This document shows, one piece after another, positions 1 to 11,525 of a stretch of DNA of 53,169 nt. Each line of letters starts with the position of its first letter. Position 1 is the first letter of the stretch. This DNA is from an uncultured Aquimonas sp. (GTDB lineage Bacteria > Pseudomonadota > Gammaproteobacteria > Xanthomonadales > Xanthomonadaceae). The notes under the pieces were generated by a model. That model was not told the DNA's origin, searched no databases, and saw only the letters and a list, made by a program, of their open reading frames with translations. The DNA lies in contig NZ_CALART010000058.1 in NCBI RefSeq assembly GCF_937888285.1, forward strand, positions 1 through 53,169, written 5' to 3'. Made by a program: the position numbers and the translations under genes.

Positions 1-355
1 CCCGCCTCCGCGGGGGCGACGACGAAGATGGGTCGTGACGAGCGTTCTGTTTCTTGAAAGCCTTTCAGCCCCCTCCGCGCGTCGGGTGCTCTTGAATAAA
101 CCGTGGTTCGTCATCCCCGCGGAGGCGGGGATCCAGGGTTCTTGCGGCTGCCGCCTGTGTTTCTGGGCCCCCGCCTCCGCGGGGGCGACGACGAAGATGG
201 GTCGTGACGAGCGTTCTGTTTCTTCAGCGTGCCACGCCAGGCACTCCCTGCGCCGCCGTATCGAAAGTCCCGGTTGGCCTGCGCCTGCGCGCAGTTGATA
301 ATCGACGGGCTTTGCCGCGGCAGCCCGCTGCGGCGCCCCTCCCCAGGAGATCCCC
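1..355. repeat. Upstream region with a 55-bp direct repeat and a short palindromic repeat
   Basis: No gene is seen here. Bases 1-55 recur essentially identically at 170-224, a direct repeat with a 169-bp period. Between them, about 107-137, lies an inverted version of the same GC-rich core (tcatccccgcggaggcgggg). This resembles the dispersed palindromic repeats of many Lysobacterales and beta/gammaproteobacterial genomes; related short copies occur near 42590 and 48428. The last 20 bases hold the aggaga ribosome binding site of the thiolase gene. Confidence 0.75.
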
Positions 356-1534
<1,179 letters not shown>

Positions 1535-1648
1535 AGCTGAGCGGATGCCCGGCTCGATGCCGGGCGTCCTGCTCTCACGGCGGCCTGCGCCGCCGCACCC
1601 GCCACGCGTCCGCAACTCTCAGCGGAACGCCCAGGACCTTCGCCCCCG

Positions 1649-3256
1649 ATGCCTGTTCTGCACTCCCAGATCGATCCGCGCTCGCCCGAGTTCGCGGACA
1701 ATGCCGCCCACCTGAAGGCCCTGGTCGCCGACCTGCGCGCCCAGCTGGATCGCGTCGCGCTTGGCGGCGGCGACAAGGCCCGCGAGAAGCACGTCGCCCG
1801 CGGCAAGCTGCTGCCGCGCGAGCGGGTCGACGCCTTGCTCGACCCGGGCTCGCCCTTCCTCGAAATCGCCCCGCAGGCCGCGCACGGCATGTACGAGGAC
1901 CAGGCGCCCGGCGCCGGTCTCGTCGCAGGCATTGGTCGAGTGCACGGCGGTGAAGTCATGGTGCTGGCCAACGACGCCACGGTGAAGGGCGGCACCTACT
2001 TCCCGATGACGGTGAAGAAGCACCTGCGCGCGCAGGAGATGGCGCGCGAGAACCGCCTGCCCTGCGTCTACCTGGTCGATTCCGGCGGCGCCTTCCTGCC
2101 GCTGCAGGACGAGGTGTTCCCGGACAAGGAGCACTTCGGCCGCATCTTCTACAACCAGGCCCGGCTGAGCGCGCGCAACATCCCGCAGATCGCCGTGGTG
2201 ATGGGCAGCTGCACCGCCGGCGGCGCCTACGTGCCGGCGATGTGCGACGAATCGATCATCGTGCGCGAGCAAGGCACCATCTTCCTGGGCGGCCCGCCGC
2301 TGGTGAAGGCCGCCACCGGCGAAGTGGTGGACGCCGAATCGCTGGGCGGCGCCGACGTTCACACGTCCGTGAGCGGCGTGGCCGACCACTACGCCGAAAA
2401 CGACCGCCACGCGCTGCAGATCGCCCGCGACATCGTCAAACACCTCAACCGCCGCAAACAGCTGCCGGTGGCCGTGCAGCCGCCGCGCGAGCCGCAGTAT
2501 CCCGCCGAGGAGCTCTACGGCATCGTGCCGCGCGACACGCGCCGGCCCTTCGACATCCGCGAGGTCATCGCCCGCGTGGTGGACGGCAGCGAGTTCCAGG
2601 AATTCAAGGCACGCTACGGCAAGACCCTGGTCTGCGGCTTCGCGCACATCCACGGCTATCCGGTGGGCATCGTCGCCAACAACGGCATCCTGTTCGCCGA
2701 GAGCGCGCTCAAGGGCGCGCACTTCATCGAGCTGTGCAACCAGCGCGGCATCCCGCTGGTGTTCCTGCAGAACATCACCGGCTTCATGGTCGGCAAGAAG
2801 TACGAGAACGCCGGCATCGCGAAAGACGGCGCCAAGATGGTCACCGCCGTGGCCTGCTCGTCGGTGCCCAAGTTCACCATCGTCATCGGCGGCAGCTTCG
2901 GCGCCGGCAACTACGCCATGTGTGGTCGCGCCTATGGCGCGCGCTTCCTCTGGACCTGGCCGAATGCGCGCATCTCGGTGATGGGCGGCGAGCAGGCGGC
3001 CAGCGTGCTGGCGACCGTGCGCCGCGACGGCATCGAGGCCGCCGGCAAGCAGTGGAGCGTCGAAGACGAAGAAGCCTTCAAGGCACCGATCCGAGACCAG
3101 TACGAACGCCAGGGCCATCCCTACTACGCCACCGCTCGCCTGTGGGACGACGGCGTGATCGATCCTGCCGACACCCGCCGCGTATTGGGCCTGGGCCTTG
3201 CCGCCAGCCTGAACGCCCCGATCGAGCCGCCGCGCTACGGCGTCTTCCGCATGTAA
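1649..3256 (+). CDS. liuB: Methylcrotonyl-CoA carboxylase beta (carboxyltransferase) subunit
   Basis: A 535-aa acyl-CoA carboxyltransferase chain. In leucine degradation the enzyme carboxylates 3-methylcrotonyl-CoA to 3-methylglutaconyl-CoA, with biotin supplied by a separate alpha chain. The two crotonase-like carboxyltransferase halves are present: the N half has SGGAFLPLQDEVFP and FLGGPPLVKAATGE, typical of MCC rather than propionyl-CoA carboxylase; the C half has NITGFMVGKKYE and GGSFGAGNYAMCGR. Length matches MCC beta. The ribosome site is weak (aggacc about 14 bases ahead of the ATG). The next gene, a methylglutaconyl-CoA hydratase-like enoyl-CoA hydratase, supports the assignment. The biotin-carrying alpha subunit (liuD) that normally sits in this cluster is not found in the window. 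Confidence 0.93.
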   Translation: MPVLHSQIDPRSPEFADNAAHLKALVADLRAQLDRVALGGGDKAREKHVARGKLLPRERVDALLDPGSPFLEIAPQAAHGMYEDQAPGAGLVAGIGRVHGGEVMVLANDATVKGGTYFPMTVKKHLRAQEMARENRLPCVYLVDSGGAFLPLQDEVFPDKEHFGRIFYNQARLSARNIPQIAVVMGSCTAGGAYVPAMCDESIIVREQGTIFLGGPPLVKAATGEVVDAESLGGADVHTSVSGVADHYAENDRHALQIARDIVKHLNRRKQLPVAVQPPREPQYPAEELYGIVPRDTRRPFDIREVIARVVDGSEFQEFKARYGKTLVCGFAHIHGYPVGIVANNGILFAESALKGAHFIELCNQRGIPLVFLQNITGFMVGKKYENAGIAKDGAKMVTAVACSSVPKFTIVIGGSFGAGNYAMCGRAYGARFLWTWPNARISVMGGEQAASVLATVRRDGIEAAGKQWSVEDEEAFKAPIRDQYERQGHPYYATARLWDDGVIDPADTRRVLGLGLAASLNAPIEPPRYGVFRM

Positions 3257-3302
3257 CCGGCAGCGGGCAGGGTCACTGCCCTGTCCGCTCCAAGGAACCG
3301 AA

Positions 3303-4100
3303 ATGGTCAGCGAATCTCCTCTCAACGTACGCACCGTCGCCGGTGTCGCCACCCTCACGCTCGACCGCCCGAAGATCCACAACGCCTTCGACGACCTGCT
3401 GATCGACGCACTGATCGACGCCCTGCGCGCGGTCGAAGAGGACGACGCCGTTCGCGTGGTCGTGTTGACCGGCGCTGGCGCTTCGTTCTCGGCCGGCGCC
3501 GATCTCAACTGGATGAAGCGGATGGCGCAGGCCTCCGAGAAGGAGAACCGCAAGGACGCACGCCAGCTGGCCAAGCTGATGCGCGTGCTGAACCATCTGG
3601 ACAAGCCGACCATCGCCCGCGTCAACGGCTCGGCACTCGGCGGCGGCGTGGGGCTGGTCGCCTGCTGCGACATCGCGATCGCCGCGAACGAAGCCCGCTT
3701 CGGGCTGACCGAAACCCGTCTCGGCCTGGTGCCGGCAGTGATCTCGCCCTACGTGATCGACGCCATCGGCGCACGCCAGGCGCGACGCCTGTTCCTCACC
3801 GCCCAGGTCTTCGATGCTGCAGAGGCCGCGCGCATCGGCCTGGTGCACGCCGCGGTGCCGGCGGTTGAGCTCGATGCCGCGGTGGATGCCGAGGTCGAGC
3901 GCCTGAAAGCCGCCGGCCCGATCGCGGTGCTCGAGGCCAAGCGCCTGGTGCAGCGCATCCAGCACCCGGACAGCAAGCAGCGTCGTGCGCTCGACGAAGC
4001 CAATGCCGATCTGATCGCCGCCCTGCGGGTGTCCAAGGAGGGCCAGGAAGGCCTGAAGGCGTTCTTCGAGAAGCGTCCGGCCGCCTGGCTGGCGCAATAA
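3303..4100 (+). CDS. liuC: Enoyl-CoA hydratase, probable methylglutaconyl-CoA hydratase
   Basis: A 265-aa crotonase-family protein. In leucine catabolism this step hydrates 3-methylglutaconyl-CoA to HMG-CoA. Family signs: the oxyanion-hole segment ASFSAGADLNWMKRM, where ADLNWM is characteristic of LiuC/AUH-type hydratases, and GSALGGGVGLVACCDIAIA with the second oxyanion Gly. The ATG follows aaggaacc at a proper distance. It lies 46 bp after liuB in the same direction, so co-transcription is likely. That gap holds a GC hairpin (about 3263-3295), which may attenuate or stabilise mRNA (inference). A generic fatty-acid enoyl-CoA hydratase is the alternative. Confidence 0.88.
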   Translation: MVSESPLNVRTVAGVATLTLDRPKIHNAFDDLLIDALIDALRAVEEDDAVRVVVLTGAGASFSAGADLNWMKRMAQASEKENRKDARQLAKLMRVLNHLDKPTIARVNGSALGGGVGLVACCDIAIAANEARFGLTETRLGLVPAVISPYVIDAIGARQARRLFLTAQVFDAAEAARIGLVHAAVPAVELDAAVDAEVERLKAAGPIAVLEAKRLVQRIQHPDSKQRRALDEANADLIAALRVSKEGQEGLKAFFEKRPAAWLAQ

Positions 4101-4300
4101 GAGCAGTGAGGCTCGCGGCATGTCTCCTGCAAAGCTGAACCCCGCATGCCACGGGCCGCACTCCGACGAAGGTATCCGTCTAAGCGCTGTTTAACCCGGT
4201 TTATACTTTTGCCCCCCTGAAGGCGCCCGGCAGCGGACACCGACCGACGCGCTCGACGACCGCATCACCTCTCCCCATCGCGCACACCGGCAAGGTCATC
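4101..4300 (+). promoter_or_regulatory. Leader and probable promoter region of sucA
   Basis: This 200-bp gap precedes sucA. It holds the only AT-rich stretch nearby (4190-4210), including TATACT at 4202-4207, a good sigma70 -10 match, but no convincing TTGACA is seen 17 bp upstream. The start would be about 90 bp ahead of the GTG start of sucA. The call rests on one hexamer and base composition only. Confidence 0.35.
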
Positions 4301-7132
4301 GTGAGCAGTCTGATCAAGCAGTTCAGCCAGTCCTCCCATATCGCCGGCGGCAACGCCGCCTTCGTCGAAGACCTCTACGAGACCTGGCTGGCGGATCCCG
4401 CTGCGGTCTCAACCGAATGGCGCAAATACTTCGATGAGCTGAAGGGCCGCGAGGCCGGCGACGTGCCGCATTCGCTGGTGATGGCCGACATCATGCGCGC
4501 CGCCCGCGAAGCCGGCCGCGGCGTGATCGTCGCCGCCGACACCGACTCGCAGAAGCAGGGCGCGGTGCTGAAGCTGGTCACGGCCTACCGCTCGCGCGGG
4601 CACCTCGGCGCCAATCTCGACCCGCTGGGCATGGCGGCCAAGCAGAACGCGCCGGATCTCGACCTCGCCTTCCACGGTCTGTCCAAGGACGACCTCAACA
4701 CCGAGTTCAACACGGGCATGCCGTCCGGCCCGGCGCGGATGAAGCTGGCCGACCTGCTGGCGCATCTCAAGGCCACCTACTCCGGCTCGATCGGTGCCGA
4801 GTTCATGCACATCGCCGAGGCCGAACAGCGCCGCTGGATGTACGAGCGCCTTGAGGCCGTGGGCGACAACTTCCAGTTCGCGCCCGAGCGCCGCAAGCGC
4901 GTGCTGGCCAAGCTGACCCAGGCCGAAGGCCTGGAGCGCTACCTGCACACCAAGTACGTCGGCCAGAAGCGCTTCTCGCTGGAAGGCGGCGAGAGCCTGA
5001 TCCCGCTGATGGACGACCTGGTCCACCGCGGCGGCGACGGTGGCGTCAAGGAGATGGTGATCGGCATGGCCCACCGCGGCCGCCTCAACGTGCTGATCAA
5101 CACCCTGGGCAAGCCGCCGCACCAGCTGTTCGCCGAGTTCGAGGGCAAGCACGAAGGCCCGGTCGACGCCACCCGCTCGGGCGACGTGAAGTACCACATG
5201 GGCTTCTCGTCCGACGTGCGCACCAGCACCGGCTCGATCCACCTGACCCTGGGCTTCAACCCCTCGCATCTGGAGATCATCGACCCGGTGATCGCCGGCA
5301 GCGTGCGCGCCCGCCAGACCCGCCGCGAAGACGCCGAGCGCAAGCAGGTAGTGCCTGTGCTGATCCACGGCGACGCCGCGTTTGCCGGCCAGGGCGTGGT
5401 GATGGAGCTGCTGCAGATGTCGCAGGCCCGCGGCTTCGCGGTCGGCGGCACCGTGCACGTGGTCATCAACAACCAGGTGGGCTTCACCACCCACCGCGTC
5501 GATGACGCGCGTTCGACCCTGTACTGCACCGACGTCGCCAAGATGGTCGGCGCGCCGATCCTGCACGTGAACGGCGACGACCCGGAAGCCGTGGTGTTCT
5601 GCGCCCAGCTGGCCTTCGACTTCCGCCAGCGCTTCAACAAGGACGTGGTGATCGACCTGATCTGCTACCGCCGCCACGGCCACAACGAAGCCGACGAGCC
5701 GGCGGCAACGCAGCCGCTGATGTACCAGAACATCCGCAGCCGCAAGTCGACCCGCGAGCTGTATGCCGATGCCCTGATCTCGGATGGCGTGATCAGCGCC
5801 GATGAGGCCAAGGGGCTGGTCGACAACTACCGTGACCTGCTCGACAAGAACGGCAATGCCGTCGAGCTCGCCGCAGGCGTGGTCGACAAGTTCGCCACCG
5901 ACTGGACGCCCTACATCAACGGCGAGCTGTCGGACCCGGCCGAGACCGGCGTGCTGCGCAAGAACCTCGACAAGCTCGCGAAGAAGATCAACACCCTGCC
6001 GGACGGCCTCAAGCTGCATCCGCGCGTCGCCAAGATCTACGAAGACCGCCTGAAGATGGCGGCCGGCGAGCTGGCCATGGACTGGGGCTTCGCCGAGAAC
6101 CTCGCCTATGCGACCCTGCTGGAAGAAGGCTACAAGCTGCGTCTGGTCGGCCAGGACGCCAACCGCGGCACCTTCTTCCACCGCCACGCCGCCCTGCACG
6201 ACCAGAACACCGGCGAGACCCACCTGCCGCTGCGCGAGCTGGTCAAGAACCCGCACCACGTCACGATCATCGACTCGCTGCTCAGCGAGGAGGCGGTGAT
6301 GGCCTTCGAGTACGGCTTCGCCACCGCCGACCCGACCACGCTGACCATCTGGGAAGGCCAGTTCGGCGACTTCGCCAATGGCGCCCAGGTCGTCATCGAC
6401 CAGTTCATCAGCTCGGGCGAGGCCAAGTGGGGCCGACTCTGCGGTCTGGCCCTGTTCCTGCCGCATGGCTACGAAGGCCAGGGCCCCGAGCACAGCTCGG
6501 CGCGGCTTGAGCGCTTCCTGCAGCTGTGCGCGCTGAACAACATCCAGGTCTGCGCACCGACCACCCCGGCGCAGATGTTCCACATGATCCGCCGGCAGAT
6601 GAAGCGCCGCGCGCGCAAGCCGCTGGTGGTGATGACGCCGAAGTCGATGCTGCGCCACAAGCTGTCGGTATCGACCCTGGAAGACCTGGCCTCGGGCGGC
6701 TTCCAGAACCTGATCCCCGACGGCCTCGTCAAGGACGCCAAGAAGGCCTCGCGCGTGGTGGTCTGCTCCGGCAAGGTCTACTACGACCTGCTGGAAGAGC
6801 ACGAAAAGCGCGGTCTCACCGACGTCGCCATCGTCCGCGTCGAGCAGCTCTATCCCTTCCCGCGCGAACTGCTGACCAACGAGCTGAAGCGCTTCGCCAA
6901 GGCCAAGGAAGTGGTCTGGTGCCAGGAAGAGCCGCAGAACCAGGGCGCGTGGTACCAGATCCAGCACCACCTCCGCTTCTGCCTGCAGTCCGGCCAGCAC
7001 CTCAGCTACGCCGGCCGCGCGCGCTCGGCGGCACCGGCCTGCGGCCACTACGCCACCCACGCCAAGGAGCAGGCGAAGCTGGTCGAGGACGCGCTCGTCG
7101 GCAAGCAGGGCGACGAGCACCTGCCCGAGTAA
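4301..7132 (+). CDS. sucA: 2-oxoglutarate dehydrogenase E1 component
   Basis: A 943-aa thiamine-diphosphate enzyme that decarboxylates 2-oxoglutarate and passes the succinyl group to the lipoyl arm of E2 (SucB) in the TCA cycle. The N terminus has the E1o arm that contacts E2 (NAAFVEDLYETWLADP, like E. coli SucA). The ThDP core has HRGRLNVL and the GDAAFAGQGVVMELLQM ... NNQVGFTT segment. The C-terminal transketolase-like pyrimidine domain ends with EEPQNQGAW. Length matches the family (about 935 aa). The start is GTG with a modest aaggt site; the conserved N terminus supports it over later ATGs. sucB follows after 66 bp and lpd further on, giving the usual complex operon. Confidence 0.97.
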   Translation: MSSLIKQFSQSSHIAGGNAAFVEDLYETWLADPAAVSTEWRKYFDELKGREAGDVPHSLVMADIMRAAREAGRGVIVAADTDSQKQGAVLKLVTAYRSRGHLGANLDPLGMAAKQNAPDLDLAFHGLSKDDLNTEFNTGMPSGPARMKLADLLAHLKATYSGSIGAEFMHIAEAEQRRWMYERLEAVGDNFQFAPERRKRVLAKLTQAEGLERYLHTKYVGQKRFSLEGGESLIPLMDDLVHRGGDGGVKEMVIGMAHRGRLNVLINTLGKPPHQLFAEFEGKHEGPVDATRSGDVKYHMGFSSDVRTSTGSIHLTLGFNPSHLEIIDPVIAGSVRARQTRREDAERKQVVPVLIHGDAAFAGQGVVMELLQMSQARGFAVGGTVHVVINNQVGFTTHRVDDARSTLYCTDVAKMVGAPILHVNGDDPEAVVFCAQLAFDFRQRFNKDVVIDLICYRRHGHNEADEPAATQPLMYQNIRSRKSTRELYADALISDGVISADEAKGLVDNYRDLLDKNGNAVELAAGVVDKFATDWTPYINGELSDPAETGVLRKNLDKLAKKINTLPDGLKLHPRVAKIYEDRLKMAAGELAMDWGFAENLAYATLLEEGYKLRLVGQDANRGTFFHRHAALHDQNTGETHLPLRELVKNPHHVTIIDSLLSEEAVMAFEYGFATADPTTLTIWEGQFGDFANGAQVVIDQFISSGEAKWGRLCGLALFLPHGYEGQGPEHSSARLERFLQLCALNNIQVCAPTTPAQMFHMIRRQMKRRARKPLVVMTPKSMLRHKLSVSTLEDLASGGFQNLIPDGLVKDAKKASRVVVCSGKVYYDLLEEHEKRGLTDVAIVRVEQLYPFPRELLTNELKRFAKAKEVVWCQEEPQNQGAWYQIQHHLRFCLQSGQHLSYAGRARSAAPACGHYATHAKEQAKLVEDALVGKQGDEHLPE

Positions 7133-7198
7133 GCTGCAGCAGCCTTCTTCGCGTCATCCGATACGCCACATCCAACGCATTCGCCTCAAGGATCCGCC

Positions 7199-8401
7199 AT
7201 GAGCATCGAAGTCAAAGTTCCTGTGCTGCCCGAATCGGTCAGCGACGCCGTCATCGCCACCTGGCACAAGAAGGCCGGTGACGCGGTCAAGCGCGACGAG
7301 AACCTGGTGGATCTGGAAACCGACAAGGTCGTGCTGGAAGTGCCGGCCACCGCCGACGGCGTGCTCAAGGAAATCAAGTTCCAGGCCGGCGACACCGTCA
7401 CCAGCCAGCAGGTGATCGCGATCATCGAAGCTGGCGCAGCCGCGGCTCCGGCCAAGGCCGAAGAGAAGAAGACCGAGGCCAAGGCGGAAGCGCCGAAGGC
7501 TGACAAGGCCGAGAAGGCCGAAGCCAAGCCGGCCGCCAAGAGCGCCGACGTCAGCGATCTCTCGCCCGCCGGCCGCCGCGTGGCCACGCAGGAAGGCATC
7601 GACCCGAAGGAGGTCGAAGCCACCGGCCGCGGCGGCCGCGTGACGAAGGAAGACCTGGTCAACCATCTGAACAAGGCCGGCGTCACCGCGGCCGGCGGCG
7701 CCCGCCCCGAGCAGCGCGTGCCGATGACCCGCATCCGCACCCGCATCGCCGAGCGCCTGATGCAGTCGAAGAACTCGATCGCGATGCTGACCTCGTTCAA
7801 CGAGGTCAACCTCGGCGAGGTCATGAAGATGCGCAAGGCCATGGGCGAGAGCTTCGAGAAGACCCACGGCATCAAGCTCGGCTTCATGAGCTTCTTCGCC
7901 AAGGCAGCGGCGAATGCGCTGCAGCGCCACCCGATCATCAATGCCTCGGTCGACGGCAGCGACATCATCTACCACGGCTACGCCGACATTTCGGTCGCCG
8001 TGTCCACCGACAAAGGCCTGGTCACCCCGGTGCTGCGCAATGTCGAGTCGATGGGCTTTGGTGACGTCGAGGCCGCCATCGCCGGCTACGCCAAGAAGGC
8101 GCGCGACGGCAAGCTCGGCCTGGAAGACCTGCAGGGCGGCACCTTCACCATCACCAACGGCGGCACCTTCGGCTCGCTGATGTCCACGCCCATCGTGAAC
8201 CCGCCGCAGTCGGCCATCCTGGGCATGCACGCCATCAAGGAGCGCCCGATCGCCGAGAACGGCCAGGTCGTGATCGCGCCGATGATGTACATCGCGCTCA
8301 GCTACGACCACCGCATCATCGACGGCAAGGACGCCGTGCTGTTCCTGGTCGACATCAAGAACCAGCTGGAGAATCCGCATCGGATGTTGCTGGGGCTGTG
8401 A
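7199..8401 (+). CDS. sucB: Dihydrolipoyllysine succinyltransferase (E2 of 2-OGDH)
   Basis: A 400-aa E2 core of the 2-oxoglutarate dehydrogenase complex that moves the succinyl group from the lipoyl arm to CoA. Domains in order: one lipoyl domain (about 1-77, with lipoylated Lys43 in ETDKVVLEVPA), an Ala/Lys/Glu-rich linker (about 80-118), an E3-binding domain (about 122-155, SPAGRRVATQEG ... GRGGRVTKED), and the catalytic domain with His371 and Asp375 in SYDHRIIDGKDAV. One lipoyl domain and this length fit SucB rather than pyruvate E2. The ribosome site aaggat is well placed. It is flanked by sucA and lpd. Confidence 0.97.
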   Translation: MSIEVKVPVLPESVSDAVIATWHKKAGDAVKRDENLVDLETDKVVLEVPATADGVLKEIKFQAGDTVTSQQVIAIIEAGAAAAPAKAEEKKTEAKAEAPKADKAEKAEAKPAAKSADVSDLSPAGRRVATQEGIDPKEVEATGRGGRVTKEDLVNHLNKAGVTAAGGARPEQRVPMTRIRTRIAERLMQSKNSIAMLTSFNEVNLGEVMKMRKAMGESFEKTHGIKLGFMSFFAKAAANALQRHPIINASVDGSDIIYHGYADISVAVSTDKGLVTPVLRNVESMGFGDVEAAIAGYAKKARDGKLGLEDLQGGTFTITNGGTFGSLMSTPIVNPPQSAILGMHAIKERPIAENGQVVIAPMMYIALSYDHRIIDGKDAVLFLVDIKNQLENPHRMLLGL

Positions 8402-8806
8402 GGCCGGGAATGGGGAATCGGGAATGGGGAATCGCAAGAGCGCGCGATTCCCACCGAGTCCCCAGATTCGTGGGGTGGTTATAGTCCAACCGACTTGGCT
8501 TACGGGCCGTAGGGTGGGACTTGGCCCACTAACCCTGAGGTGGGCTCCCGCAGTTCCGCGCCCCCGTAGAAACAGTTCCGGATCCACTTCGTAGCAGGCG
8601 TCGGCACGACGCTGTTCTCCCCTCTCCCCTCGTGGGAGAGGGGACGGGGGAGAGGGGGCACGTCGCCGCAAGCCCTATCCCCCTCTCCCCAACCCCTCTC
8701 CCTCCAGGGGAGAGGGGCTTGATTCGGCAGACTCGTCGGCGCTGCCAGCATCTGCGCAGACGACACCCCGATTCCCCTATCCCGATTCCCGCAGGGAGCA
8801 CATGAA
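8402..8806. repeat. Repeat-packed insert between sucB and lpd
   Basis: No gene is supported in these 405 bp. Both ends carry inverted copies of an ATTCGGG-type motif: gggaatggggaatcggg near 8406-8435 and its complement near 8767-8790. Inside are a GTGGG...CCCAC palindrome (about 8509-8530) and a pair of inverted CCCCTCTCCC-type units (about 8617-8723) that could fold into a long GC-rich hairpin. Similar units recur at 10.25-10.79 kb, 23.79-23.83 kb and 52.8 kb. The last bases supply the gggag ribosome site of lpd. Confidence 0.75.
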
Positions 8807-10240
8807 ATGAGCGAGCAGCAGCAATTCGATGTCGTCGTCATCGGCGGTGGCCCCGGCGGCTATGTGGCCGCGATCCGCGCCGCGCAGCTGGGCATGAAGG
8901 TCGCCTGCGTCGATGCCACCAAGGGCAAGGCCGACGGCAAGCTCGCGCTCGGCGGCACCTGCTTGAACGTGGGCTGCATCCCGTCGAAGGCGATGCTGGA
9001 TTCCTCGCGCCAGTTCCACAACCTGACCCACATGTTCGCGGACCACGGCATCAGCGCCGACAACGCGAAGATCGACGTCAAGACGATGGTTGGCCGCAAG
9101 GACAAGATCGTCAAACAGTTCAACGGCGGCGTCGCCAGCCTGTTCAAGGCCAACAAGGTCACCGCCTTCCACGGCTTCGGCACCCTGCACGCCGGCAACG
9201 TGGTCAAGGTCAAGGCGCACGACGGCAACGATGTCGAACTCAAGGCCACCAACGTCATCCTGGCGGCGGGCTCGACCTCGATCGAACTGCCCTTCGCCAA
9301 GTTCGACGGCAAGCACATCGTCGACAACGTCGGCGTGCTCGATTTCGAGGACACCCCGAAGCGCCTGGGCGTCATCGGCGCCGGCGTGATCGGTCTCGAA
9401 ATGGGCAGCGTGTGGAAGCGCCTCGGCGCCGAGGTCACCATCCTCGAAGCCCTGCCCGACTTCCTGGCCGCTGCCGATGCCGACATCGCCAAGGCCGCGC
9501 AGCGCGAGTTCAAGAAGCAGGGCCTCGACATCAAGCTCGGCTGCAAGGTCTCGAAGGCCGAGATCAAGAAGGGCGAGGTCCACCTCACATACAACGACGG
9601 CAAGGCGGACCACGAGCTGGTCGTCGACAAGCTGCTGGTCGCGGTCGGCCGCCGCGCCGCCACCGCCGGCCTGCTGTCGGACGACTGCGGCGTCAAGCTG
9701 ACCGAGCGCGGCATGGTGCAGGTCGACGACCACTGCCACACCGGCGTCGACGGCGTCTGGGCCATCGGCGACTGCGTGCGCGGCCCCATGCTCGCCCACA
9801 AGGCCAGCGAGGAAGGCATCGCCGTGGCCGAGATGATCGCCGGCCTGCCCGGTCACGTGGACTTCAACACCGTGCCCTGGGTGATCTACACCGAGCCGGA
9901 AATCGCCTGGGTCGGCAAGACCGAGAAGGAACTGAAGGACGCCGGCGTGCCCTACAAGGTCGGCACCTTCCCCTTCGCCGCCATCGGCCGCGCCGTGGCG
10001 ATGAACGAGACCGCCGGCATGGTCAAGGTCATCGCCCACGCCGAAACCGACCGCATCCTCGGCATGCACCTCTGCGGCGCCAACGTCAGCGAGCTGGTGC
10101 ACGAAGGCGTTGTCGCCATGGAGTTCAAGGGCAGCGCCGAAGACCTCGCCCGCATCTGCCACGCCCACCCCACCCTGTCCGAAGCCGTGCACGAAGCCGC
10201 GCTGGCGGTGGACAAGCGGGCGATTCACAAGGCGAACTGA
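8807..10240 (+). CDS. lpdA: Dihydrolipoyl dehydrogenase (E3)
   Basis: A 477-aa flavoprotein that reoxidises the dihydrolipoyl arm of 2-oxoacid dehydrogenase complexes with NAD+. It has the FAD-binding GGGPGGYVAA (13-22), the redox-active disulfide Cys52/Cys57 in GGTCLNVGCIPSKAM, an NAD-binding Rossmann motif (GAGVIGLEMGSVWKRLG), the second FAD motif (VWAIGDCVRGPMLAHKA), and the C-terminal His454-Glu459 pair in HPTLSE. Length is standard. It is the third gene of the sucAB-lpd set. The 405-bp repeat insert before it raises the question of whether it still shares the sucAB transcript. Confidence 0.96.
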   Translation: MSEQQQFDVVVIGGGPGGYVAAIRAAQLGMKVACVDATKGKADGKLALGGTCLNVGCIPSKAMLDSSRQFHNLTHMFADHGISADNAKIDVKTMVGRKDKIVKQFNGGVASLFKANKVTAFHGFGTLHAGNVVKVKAHDGNDVELKATNVILAAGSTSIELPFAKFDGKHIVDNVGVLDFEDTPKRLGVIGAGVIGLEMGSVWKRLGAEVTILEALPDFLAAADADIAKAAQREFKKQGLDIKLGCKVSKAEIKKGEVHLTYNDGKADHELVVDKLLVAVGRRAATAGLLSDDCGVKLTERGMVQVDDHCHTGVDGVWAIGDCVRGPMLAHKASEEGIAVAEMIAGLPGHVDFNTVPWVIYTEPEIAWVGKTEKELKDAGVPYKVGTFPFAAIGRAVAMNETAGMVKVIAHAETDRILGMHLCGANVSELVHEGVVAMEFKGSAEDLARICHAHPTLSEAVHEAALAVDKRAIHKAN

Positions 10241-10784
10241 AGTTCGCCCGGGAATGGGGATTCGGGATTCGGGATTCGTTGTTCAGGGCGCGCAAGCACC
10301 GAATCTCACCCCACGCTCCCGCACTGAGCCCCTCTACCAACGGTGCTGGGAGACCGAGCCAAGCGAAGCTGGGGTTGGGGTGAGGAGCAGTTCGAACCGC
10401 TGTCCACAACACTCACCTCACCCGCTCCAAGCTCACCTCCCCTTGGAGCGGCTCAGCACCGCTTCCGGCAGCCGACCTTGAAGGAAGCCCGAGCAAAGCG
10501 AAGATGGGGTTGGGGTGAGGAGCAGCTCGAAGCGAAGCGAATCAAGCGCACAGCACTCCCGCTCCGAGCCCCTCTCCCCTGGAGGGAGAGGGGTTGGGGA
10601 GAGGGGGAGAAATCTCGCGGCAAGCACTCCACCCCTGTGCTCGAACTTGCCTTCGCTTCCCTCAAAGGGGAGAGGGAAGGCATCGAGCGTCGTCGCTGCT
10701 GCCCCACCGCCATAGCCGCCCAAGCAAAAACCAGCCCTGCCCCCAGGCCTGCCGCGAATCCCCAATCCCGAATCCCCGCTCCCA
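10241..10784. repeat. Repeat-packed insert between lpd and the LOG gene
   Basis: No gene is seen in these 544 bp. The edges carry inverted ATTCGGG-type arrays (about 10250-10278 and 10755-10783); the right array ends one base before the next start codon. Inside are several CCCCTCTCCC / AGCCCCTCT-type units in both orientations (10326-10700) and two gatggggttggggtgaggagcag copies near 10370 and 10503. The arrangement mirrors the 8.4-8.8 kb insert. No ribosome site is visible for the following gene. Confidence 0.7.
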
Positions 10785-11378
<594 letters not shown>

Positions 11379-11525
11379 GAGCGGAACGCTGCGAGCAGTA
11401 CAACCAGCAGAAGCAGCTCGGCACACACCGCCAACGGGGAATCGAGAGCCAACACCAAGCCGGCCCTGATCCGGCACTCAGCCCGACACCTCGCGCACCT
11501 CGATCTGACCGCACGCCCTGCACTT

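Noticed and set aside
1547..1565. Terminator after the thiolase gene
   Set aside because: The 7-bp GC stem has no following T tract, and liuB follows in the same direction; called only as a hairpin in the thiolase entry.
4409..7120. 903-aa open frame antisense to sucA
   Set aside because: High GC leaves few stops in the antisense frame; sucA on the other strand is certain, and the antisense product has no domain and skewed composition.
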